Origin: Nakamurella sp. PAMC28650
GTDB taxonomy: Bacteria > Actinomycetota > Actinomycetes > Mycobacteriales > Nakamurellaceae
Direction of reading: 5' to 3'
DNA length: 64,000 bases
Assembly: GCF_014303395.1 (NCBI RefSeq)
Contig: NZ_CP060298.1
Span: 620,001-684,000, forward strand
Positions within the stretch are counted from its first letter, which is position 1, and each line of letters starts with the position of its first letter. Shown one piece after another: positions 28,201 to 34,789 of the stretch. The notes below the pieces were generated by a model. The model searched no databases and had not been told where the DNA came from. It saw nothing but the letters and a program-made list of their open reading frames with translations. The position numbers and the translations under genes are program-made.

Positions 28201-29697
28201 AAAGGCGGCGGTGATCTGGCCGAGTTGGTCCGCGGCTACGTCGAGGGACAGGGATTCGCCCCGAACGATGTGGACTACAACAGCGCCATCAGCCGGGTGA
28301 CCGACCGGATCGCCGAGTGGAACAAGTATGCCGAGACCTACCAGGCGTGGTCCAAGCGGGGCTGGATCGACGTGCCGTTCAACTGGGAGGGCAACGCGAT
28401 GAGCGATCCCACGGTGTCGGGCAGCGGCAAGTTCGCCGGATTCAATCTGAAACCCGTTGGTGTGACGCCGGTGGGCGAGGCTCCGACCGAGTTCGTGGTG
28501 CAGATGTACAACCAGCGGGTCGAGCGCTTCGTCCCGGTCACCGGCGATACCGATCCGATCGCCTTCACCCACATCGACGGCGCACCCCTGAATGCGCAGG
28601 AACACGCAGCCCTGCTCAACGACATGCGCCGAGATCCGAATCTGCTGACCCAGCACGGTGAATCGGCCACCTACGTCAACGGCGGCATCGATTTCATCGC
28701 CTCCCAGTTCAAGCCGGGCGAGGCCGCGCTGATGATCGCGGCCCGCGGCAGCGCCCCCAGGGCAGTACGGTTCGATGCCCGTCAGTCGACCTGGAACAGC
28801 GCGAGCGACTACCACCTGGTCTGGGACTACGGGGTGATCGACGCCGGCGCCGAACCGCCCACCACCGGCACCCTGGACATCGACTACCCGGCCCTGGAAC
28901 GACCCGCGACCCCGCCGCCGGCCGGTGTCACGCTGCCGCTCCCGGGCAACGGCGCCACCGGCGGCGCGAACGTCGGCCGCTGCGCGATGACGTACTCCGC
29001 CACCGGCGCAGCCGCGGCACCGCTGGAGATGACGGCTGCCGGCACGCTCGGCCAGATCGTCGGCACGTCGGTGCAGGCGTCTCCGCTGGAGTCGACCTGC
29101 TTCACCGAGGGTCCGGTGGTGCCCGTCTCCATCCGACCCGGGACGACGGTCAGCGACAATGTCACGGCCGGGCAGCGCGAGATACCGGTCCAGACCGGTG
29201 ACGGCGTGTCGGGCAACAGCACCACGGACGGTTTCGCTGTGGGACAACAGGTCTCGATCAACCCTGGCGGAGCCAACGCCGAGACCGGCACCATCTCCGC
29301 CTTCGGCTCGATCATCCTCGGTTCCACGCTGAAATACACGCACCAGGCCGGAGAGGTCATCGTGGTCACCGCTCGGGTTGGTGCCCTCTCCGTTCCCGTT
29401 CCCGGGTCCGGGTCCGCGTCCACGGCCTCGCCTCCCGCCCAAGCCAGTTCGGGCCTGGCCGATACGGGCGTCGGTGCTCTGGCCGCCGAAGCCGGTGCGG
29501 GCCTCGCGCTTCTCGTCGCCGGCACCGTCCTGCTCATCGCCGGCAAGGGACGGCGGAACCACTGGGCTGAATCAGTGGTCGCCCATCAGCCAGGTGTCCT
29601 TGGAGCCGCCGCCCTGGGAGGAGTTCACCAGCAATCCGTCGGCCTGCAGCGCCACCCTGGTCAGACCGGCCTCGACCACCACCGTCTCGGCGCCTGA
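25270..29697 (+). CDS. Large wall-anchored surface protein with PKD domain and adenylyl-cyclase-toxin-like region
   Basis: Secreted protein of 1475 residues. The GTG at 25270 follows GGGGAG. A signal segment (TAGTAAVLLIVAVGLVGIVW) ends near ADA-A at about 47. A PKD domain lies at about 205-285, several beta-rich repeats run to 700, and a helical region at about 705-900 resembles pre-toxin regions of polymorphic toxins. Residues 918-1140 resemble class II adenylyl cyclases (edema factor, CyaA): VVRSR at 919-923, EALKIKTVS at 941-949, FVPVTGDTDPIA with D1093 and D1095, and QHGESATYVN with H1129. The sorting signal LADTG (1396-1400) is followed by a hydrophobic helix and GKGRRN. LAxTG is the class E sortase form. 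A further tail of about 45 residues overlaps the convergent ATP-grasp gene by 126 bases. The cyclase reading is an unverified inference. Confidence 0.75.
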   Translation: MPSGSDFRTIGFRARYAGRRLTAGTAAVLLIVAVGLVGIVWAGPADAASGPCVASATRGGVRIATSDTCLPAGTDVEGSLKVSFSHTATLPGCTAQGQRSCIQEVTISPLRVSAAGQEYGGGAAGGVSCSFYPSSGDGTYFSDYDYRNPGNVPGLNAYSCDAYLAVGPAARAYGAHIQETTSTTVYDAYLIVGTRPGPPVTDTPVAAFTAAPSSAKDLGQYQFVSSSTDPAGEALSYAYDFGDGNRTIGATATHSYTKPGTFHARLTVTNTDGVSTSVTHDVVVAAPKLETSVDFVDAHGVTLTKVAPKIGDAVNVKLTVSATTGLGSVNSITFADPKALTVTPTAVAALGSPTPRLPSPFTLAAGTTKTFVFPATVLGAGVAQFAATPSGTDDSGAKVTGTTGQRSFSVAALTVVMSVDPPTFTLDEDAAGPKPRDVTVTETITNTSGDQVTNVNVRSLEPQRVDQGQLLAVTYKSGANPDTVEGLPLDPIPAGGHRRITAVYTVTDDGKVDFTSLVTAAAADGSTLRALGKTRLDADPKYYLRFSSHVVNPPGGTLLPAGTPITVTGSVHNLSDSAREDVGPMFAEVAGNAGLQGLSYDGVGVDPKSLTNPGQLMLSPGDTKDFTLKVLTAYSDPISGNGGPSRSGGTSATITFAPWATVTRDDGTTFTTKADTDILSTPDDLTHRVGIDDSIVIPRTDGFAVAGGLAVGGVQGLWNAAAGMVTGLISLPGLSVSTVHAVAQYQSEVWDSFTQAQKEQFAGSTASLLVPVLQANAGLAAEGSAQLFSKASNAVYQYFTTLDNDWHTGNYAKTVQDYTALSTDAIGQFAVPWAIGKLATSTDAVRAVRTTQQIQDASATAAASAVTDASSAAAVAESVSTIKSGARLDSAEVAELFGVGPDELASLQALATKYDFLMVVRSRAASSLDWIRDFAAMLKPEALKIKTVSLLDTRLGYQARYIGSLFLKKPLPLIEFDKGGGDLAELVRGYVEGQGFAPNDVDYNSAISRVTDRIAEWNKYAETYQAWSKRGWIDVPFNWEGNAMSDPTVSGSGKFAGFNLKPVGVTPVGEAPTEFVVQMYNQRVERFVPVTGDTDPIAFTHIDGAPLNAQEHAALLNDMRRDPNLLTQHGESATYVNGGIDFIASQFKPGEAALMIAARGSAPRAVRFDARQSTWNSASDYHLVWDYGVIDAGAEPPTTGTLDIDYPALERPATPPPAGVTLPLPGNGATGGANVGRCAMTYSATGAAAAPLEMTAAGTLGQIVGTSVQASPLESTCFTEGPVVPVSIRPGTTVSDNVTAGQREIPVQTGDGVSGNSTTDGFAVGQQVSINPGGANAETGTISAFGSIILGSTLKYTHQAGEVIVVTARVGALSVPVPGSGSASTASPPAQASSGLADTGVGALAAEAGAGLALLVAGTVLLIAGKGRRNHWAESVVAHQPGVLGAAALGGVHQQSVGLQRHPGQTGLDHHRLGA

Positions 29698-31074
29698 GAG
29701 CACGAAGATGCGTAGATCGACATGCCGTGGCCGCAACGCGGAGTCGATGAAGGTGGGATGGGTGGAGAAGTGGATGACCTCCTGCGCGATGTACCGGTGC
29801 GGCGCAGCGGCGACCGCGGCCTCCAGTTCGATCACCTGCCGACGGGTCAGGTCCGGGCCGATCATCACGCCCGCGCCGCCCGATCCGTCGACGGGTTTGA
29901 CGACCAGCTCGCCCATCCGGCCGCGCACCGCCGCGTACTGCGCGGGGTCGGCCAGCAGCCAGGTGCCGACGTCGGCCAGCACCGGCTCCTCACCGAGGTA
30001 GAACCGGATCATCGGCCCGACGAAGGCGTAGACGGCCTTGTCGTCGGCGACCCCGTTTCCCGGCGCATTGGCGATCGAGACCGATCTAGAACGAGATGCA
30101 TTGCGTAGCAGACGTCCTGCGAAGGTGTCACCGAGGAGTTCGTCTCCGCCCAATCGCCGATAGACCACATCGACGTCCACGAGCCCTTCCGGCGTGCGCG
30201 CCGCCACCCCGTCGCCGTCGGCGACCAGATCGTCCGGATGCACGACGGGCACGCCCATCTCGGCCGCCAGCAGTTGGTGTTCGTACCAGGCCGAATTCGC
30301 CGGGCGGTCGGAGAGCACCACCACCTGCGGGACCTCCCGCGGGCATCTTCCGGGCGCAGCGTCCTGCAGCGCCCGTAACAGCTGCGCACCGATGGCGTCG
30401 GTGGACAGCAGACCCGTGGCGCTGGAATGTAGTTCAGCTAGGACTGCGGCCGCCGTCCGCCGGTTCGCCAACGCATAGCCGAGTCCGGACGGCACCTGCA
30501 GATTGTCCTCCAGGACGACCCAGCGTCCGTCGGAGTCCGTCAGCAGGTCCAGCCCGAGCACCGTGGCTCTGGCCCGCCCGGGCGCAGACAAACCCGTTGC
30601 GGCGGAACGGTACCCGGGGACCCGCGCCAGGAGCTGAGCCGGCATGATACCCGCGGCCACGATCTCCGGTACACGCTTCTCACCGGCCACCGCACTATCG
30701 GGCACATCGTCCCCGTAGACGTCTGCGAGAAACGCATTGAGCGCTCGTGCGCGCTGGGCGGCGCTGGCGGCGACATGCAACCACGATCGATGTCCGATCA
30801 GCCGGGGCACCGGGTCCAGCGGGAACACCTGCTGTTGGGGATGCCCGTCGACCTGCGCGGTGAACACGATGCCCTGCTCCGACCGGCTCCGCTCGAGATC
30901 CTCCGCCCGGTGCTGCAGGCGTTCGGGGCCGATCGCGTCGAGGGCAGTCATGATCTGCCGGTAGGGCTTTCGCACCCGCCCGACCGAATCGACGGCCTCG
31001 TCCAGCGGTCCGGGGCCATATCCTTCGAGCAGACCGCCCTCGAGCAGACCGCCCTCGAGCGGTTCGCCCGTCAC
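29572..31074 (-). CDS. Circularly permuted type 2 ATP-grasp protein
   Basis: ATP-dependent carboxylate-amine ligase type, 500 residues, of the DUF404/DUF407 group. Recognisable pieces are VFPLDPVPRLI, RARALNAFLADVYG, WVVLEDNLQVPSGLGYAL, GVADDKAVYAFVGPMIRFYL, LVVKPVDGSGGAGVMIGP (nucleotide loop) and LLVNSSQGGGSKDTWLM. The GTG at 31074 is chosen because it forms a GTGA overlap with the stop of the S9 peptidase gene. A TTG seven codons upstream is possible. The N-terminus repeats LEGGL. It is the third gene of a coupled trio with an amidotransferase and a peptidase. The usual alpha-E and transglutaminase partners of this family are absent. It probably makes a peptide-like bond; substrates are unknown. 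Confidence 0.88.
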   Translation of the reverse strand: MTGEPLEGGLLEGGLLEGYGPGPLDEAVDSVGRVRKPYRQIMTALDAIGPERLQHRAEDLERSRSEQGIVFTAQVDGHPQQQVFPLDPVPRLIGHRSWLHVAASAAQRARALNAFLADVYGDDVPDSAVAGEKRVPEIVAAGIMPAQLLARVPGYRSAATGLSAPGRARATVLGLDLLTDSDGRWVVLEDNLQVPSGLGYALANRRTAAAVLAELHSSATGLLSTDAIGAQLLRALQDAAPGRCPREVPQVVVLSDRPANSAWYEHQLLAAEMGVPVVHPDDLVADGDGVAARTPEGLVDVDVVYRRLGGDELLGDTFAGRLLRNASRSRSVSIANAPGNGVADDKAVYAFVGPMIRFYLGEEPVLADVGTWLLADPAQYAAVRGRMGELVVKPVDGSGGAGVMIGPDLTRRQVIELEAAVAAAPHRYIAQEVIHFSTHPTFIDSALRPRHVDLRIFVLSGAETVVVEAGLTRVALQADGLLVNSSQGGGSKDTWLMGDH

Positions 31075-32924
31075 GTCAGCCACTCCAGGAACCAATCACA
31101 GATGCGCAGGGCGAGTTGGACGCGATGACCGGCCGCCACGATGGTGTGCCCTTCCCCCGGGAGCAACAGCAGGTCGGTGGGCACGCCGGTGCCCTTGAGC
31201 GCGACGTGGGCGCGGATGGACTCGGCCACCGGCACATTGGTGTCGCGATCGCCGTGCACCAGTAGCGTCGGCGACCGCACCTGCGACAGGTGGGTCAGTG
31301 GTGAGAGCACCCGCAGGAGATCCGCCTGCTCCTCCGGGTCGCAGTACTCGGTGACCGAGGCCGCCGCCATCCAGGTTTCGGTCTCCGCAAAGAACGAGAG
31401 CAGGTCCGAGATGCCCGCGTGGGCGGCGCCGGCGGCGAACAGGTCCGGCCAGCGGGCCAGAGCCGTCAACGCCAGGTAGCCACCGTAGGACCAACCCTGG
31501 ACACCGATGCAACCCCTGGTGGCCCAGCCGTTCTCGACCAGGAAGTCGACGGTGGCCGGTACATCCTGGAAGGAACTCTCCCGATCGGCCCCGTCATCGG
31601 CCGCCATGAAGGCGCTGCCATGGCCACTGGAACCACGGACGTTCGGTGCGAACACGGTGATGCCGGCAGCGATCAACGACTGCGTCAACAACGAGAAGGC
31701 CGGCCTCTCCTGGCTCTCCGGACCGCCGTGGAACGACACCACCGTCGGCTCCCGGCCGGTCGCCCCGGCGGGTCGGTAGAGCCAGCCCTGCAGATCCAGC
31801 CCGTCTGCAGATCGAAAACGGCACAGTCGGGGGACGACCACGGTGTCCGGCAACTCGGCGGGCGGCAGGCCGACGAGTCGCCGAGCCGCCGATGGCCCGG
31901 GCAACGAGAGGTGCGCCAGGTACCGGGGACTGGTCGGGCCGGTCAGCTCCACCACCATCGAAGTGCCGTCCCGGTGCAGGGACCAGCCGGGCATCACGGC
32001 CTCCGGCAGACACACCTGCGCCGTCACCCCGGCCCCGAGATCCACCACCTCGCAAACACTCCGGCCCTCCACGTTCCAGACCACGATCGCCGACCCCTCG
32101 GCCCTGACCGCGTACGACTCGACATCCGCCCCGTCGTTCGCCGCGATCACCGTCATCCGGCCCGGTCGACCGTCGGCCGACATCGGGACCCGGCCGAGCA
32201 CGATCCGGTCACGACCGGCGCTGGTCCGCAGGAAGACGCTCTGTCCGTCAGCAGCGAACCGGCCGTCCTCGCCAGTGTCCCCGCCGCCTGGGAAGTCGTT
32301 CGCCAGCAACGGTAGCGGCGATCCGGACCCGATGGCATCGAGGAGGAGGAGGCGCCGCCGACCACGGGGTCCGCACCGGACGACGACCTGCGCTGCGTCC
32401 CGGCTGACCGACGTCACGACGCAGAAGCCGATCCCGACGGAGGCCGGCACCGGCGTGAGATCGCCGGAGCCCACATCGACGAACCACACCGCCGCATCCG
32501 GTCCGACACCGTCGGCCAGGGTGAAGGCGTATCGCCCCGGCGCGGCGGTCCAGGTCCCGGCGAAGACGGTCTCCAGCGCCCCGCCACCGGCCAGCAGTCG
32601 TCGATCGCTCCCGTCGGGCCGGACGACGTGCAATTCGGCCCGGATGGAGCCGCCCGGGGACACGAGGTACGTCAGCCATTGCCCGTCCGGCGACCAGGCA
32701 ACCGAGATGGCCTCCTGGTCCGGCCCGGACACCGTCACGACATCGAGTGACGAATCTGCTGCTGTACCGGTGATCTCGACACGCGGGATACCCGATCGAT
32801 CACAGATGAAGGCGACCAGGTCACCCTCGGGGGACAGCGACGGACACCAGGCGCCCGGGACGGACGCGATGGTCCTGATCTTCTCCCGGTCGTCCACCCG
32901 CAACGCCGGGCTAGCCGATACCAT
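31071..32924 (-). CDS. S9 family (prolyl oligopeptidase-like) serine peptidase
   Basis: A 617-residue peptidase: an N-terminal beta-propeller with blades such as AWSPDGQWLTYLV, and an alpha/beta-hydrolase domain from about residue 360. The triad is visible as GWSYGGYLAL (Ser near 483), HGDRDTNVP (Asp near 558) and PGEGHTIV (His near 591). No signal peptide is seen, so it should be cytoplasmic and act on short peptides. The start overlaps the amidotransferase gene by 14 bases and its stop overlaps the ATP-grasp start (GTGA), so all three are co-translated. In the known N-acetylglutaminylglutamine amide loci a peptidase of another class accompanies the amidotransferase. This one may trim or recycle the dipeptide product. 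Confidence 0.92.
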   Translation of the reverse strand: MVSASPALRVDDREKIRTIASVPGAWCPSLSPEGDLVAFICDRSGIPRVEITGTAADSSLDVVTVSGPDQEAISVAWSPDGQWLTYLVSPGGSIRAELHVVRPDGSDRRLLAGGGALETVFAGTWTAAPGRYAFTLADGVGPDAAVWFVDVGSGDLTPVPASVGIGFCVVTSVSRDAAQVVVRCGPRGRRRLLLLDAIGSGSPLPLLANDFPGGGDTGEDGRFAADGQSVFLRTSAGRDRIVLGRVPMSADGRPGRMTVIAANDGADVESYAVRAEGSAIVVWNVEGRSVCEVVDLGAGVTAQVCLPEAVMPGWSLHRDGTSMVVELTGPTSPRYLAHLSLPGPSAARRLVGLPPAELPDTVVVPRLCRFRSADGLDLQGWLYRPAGATGREPTVVSFHGGPESQERPAFSLLTQSLIAAGITVFAPNVRGSSGHGSAFMAADDGADRESSFQDVPATVDFLVENGWATRGCIGVQGWSYGGYLALTALARWPDLFAAGAAHAGISDLLSFFAETETWMAAASVTEYCDPEEQADLLRVLSPLTHLSQVRSPTLLVHGDRDTNVPVAESIRAHVALKGTGVPTDLLLLPGEGHTIVAAGHRVQLALRICDWFLEWLT

Positions 32925-34704
32925 GCCGCTGCAACCACATCTCGAGCAAACCGATCTGCCACAGCTGATTCGATCCCAGGTTCGTCCGGTACCGGTTGGG
33001 GTCGGCCAGCAGCCTTTCCACGTAGTCGGTCCGGAACAGGCCCCTCGACCTGGCCTCCGGTGCGTGCAACGCCTCCCGCACCCGGTCCAGATAGCGGCCC
33101 TGGAGGTTGATGATCGCCGGGACCGGGAAGTGGCCCTTCTTGCGGTCGATCACCGCCGACGGCAAGACCTTCCGGGACGCTTCCTTGAGGACACCCTTCC
33201 CGCCGCCGGCCAGCTTGAGCGCCGGCGGAACGGCGGCGGCGAGCTCGACGAACTCGTGGTCCAGGAACGGGGTCCGCGCCTCCAGGCCCCACGCCATGGT
33301 CATGTTGTCGACCCGCTTGACCGGGTCGTCGACCAGCATGACGAGCGAATCCAGCCGCAGGGCACGGTCCAGCGCGGTATCCGCACCGGGCCGGCCGAAG
33401 TGCTCCCGGGCCAGCGCGCGGCTGTGGTCGGTGGCGCTCATCCACTCCGGCTGCAGGATCCCGGCCAGCTCGGCGTGCGTACGGTCGAAGAAGTTGGCCG
33501 AGTAGACGGCCAGCGCATCCTCCACGCTGTCGTCGGCCACCCCGGCCAGCGGCGGATACCACTCGTATCCGGCCAGGATCTCGTCTGCGCCCTGGCCGGA
33601 CTGCACCACCTTCACGTGCTGGGAGACCTGTTGGGACAGTGAGTAGAAGGCAACGCAGTCGTGGCTGACCATCGGCTCGCTCATCGTGCCGACGGCCCCG
33701 TCCAGACCGTCGAGCACCTGCGACGACGGAATCATCAGTCGGTGGTGATCGGTGCCGAACTCCTTCGCCACGAGGTCGGAGAACTCGAACTCGTCACCCT
33801 CCGCATCGCCGACGGCCTCGAAGCCGATGCTGAACGTCTGCAGGTCCTGCTGGCCCTCCTGTGCCAGCAGGGCAACGATCACGCTGGAGTCGATCCCGCC
33901 GGAGAGCAGGACACCGACCGGGACGTCCGCGACCATGCGGCGTTGCACGGCGGTGCGCAGCGTCGTCAGGACCAGATCCTCCCACTCGCCGCCGGACAGG
34001 CCTGCATATCGAGCAACCCTGGCGTGCAACGGGTTCCAGTAGGTGATGTCATGACCGACACCGTCGGACTCGATCACCCGCACGGTGGCGGGTGGAAGTT
34101 TTCGGACCCCGGCCAGAATCGTCAGGGGCGGTGGTACGACGGCATGGAAGCTCATGTAGTGCTGCAGCGCAACGGGATCGATCGTGGTATCGAGATCCCC
34201 GCCGGCCAACAGCGCCGGCAGGGTCGAGGCGAAGCGGAGGCGTGCACCGTCCTGGGACAGGTAGAGGGGCTTGATACCGAGCCGATCGCGGGCCAGCACG
34301 GTCCGGCCGGAATCACGTTCCACCAGCACGAAGGCGAACATGCCGAGGAAGTGGTCGACGCAGTCGGTGCCCCACCGGTGGTAGGCCTTGAGGACCACCT
34401 CGGTGTCCGAGGTGGAGAAGAACCGGTAGCCGTCTCCGGCGAGCTCTTCGCGCAGTTGCCGGTAGTTGTAGATGCAGCCGTTGAACACCACGCCCAGGCC
34501 GAGTGCGGAGTCGACCATCGGCTGCGCGCCGGCATCGGACAGATCGATGATGGAGAGCCGGCGATGCGCCAGCGCGACCCGGCCGTACTGCCACACTCCC
34601 TGACCGTTGGGGCCCCGTGGCTCCAGCACGCACGACATCCGGACCACGGCGTCGACGTCGGCAGGGCGGCCGTCGAACCGGATCTCGCCGCTCAGACCGC
34701 ACAC
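32911..34704 (-). CDS. Asparagine synthetase-type amidotransferase, N-acetylglutaminylglutamine amidotransferase-like
   Basis: Class II glutamine amidotransferase fused to an ATP-pyrophosphatase domain, 597 residues. The GTG at 34704 is the true start because it places the nucleophile Cys directly after the initiator Met (MCGLSGEIRFDG); GGAGG sits four bases upstream. Other landmarks are LAHRRLSIIDLSDAG, VVFNGCIYNYRQL and VGVLLSGGIDSSVIVAL (the SGGxDS PP-loop). The sequence resembles the amidotransferase of the three-gene cassette (TIGR03104 type) that amidates N-acetylglutaminylglutamine, an osmolyte in Pseudomonas and Sinorhizobium. It heads a coupled trio with an S9 peptidase and a circularly permuted ATP-grasp. 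The exact acceptor is inferred. Confidence 0.88.
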   Translation of the reverse strand: MCGLSGEIRFDGRPADVDAVVRMSCVLEPRGPNGQGVWQYGRVALAHRRLSIIDLSDAGAQPMVDSALGLGVVFNGCIYNYRQLREELAGDGYRFFSTSDTEVVLKAYHRWGTDCVDHFLGMFAFVLVERDSGRTVLARDRLGIKPLYLSQDGARLRFASTLPALLAGGDLDTTIDPVALQHYMSFHAVVPPPLTILAGVRKLPPATVRVIESDGVGHDITYWNPLHARVARYAGLSGGEWEDLVLTTLRTAVQRRMVADVPVGVLLSGGIDSSVIVALLAQEGQQDLQTFSIGFEAVGDAEGDEFEFSDLVAKEFGTDHHRLMIPSSQVLDGLDGAVGTMSEPMVSHDCVAFYSLSQQVSQHVKVVQSGQGADEILAGYEWYPPLAGVADDSVEDALAVYSANFFDRTHAELAGILQPEWMSATDHSRALAREHFGRPGADTALDRALRLDSLVMLVDDPVKRVDNMTMAWGLEARTPFLDHEFVELAAAVPPALKLAGGGKGVLKEASRKVLPSAVIDRKKGHFPVPAIINLQGRYLDRVREALHAPEARSRGLFRTDYVERLLADPNRYRTNLGSNQLWQIGLLEMWLQRHGIG

Positions 34705-34789
34705 GTCGCCTCCAAGGGGGTCGGAACGGGGTGCCCCTGACGACGAGCCTGACACATCGACCGTGGGCGAAGATCCCCGGCCCCGGGCG

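Noticed and set aside
27094-29562. 822-codon frame on the minus strand
   Set aside because: It is antisense to the large surface protein, which has a signal peptide, PKD domain and sorting signal. The antisense product is compositionally biased.
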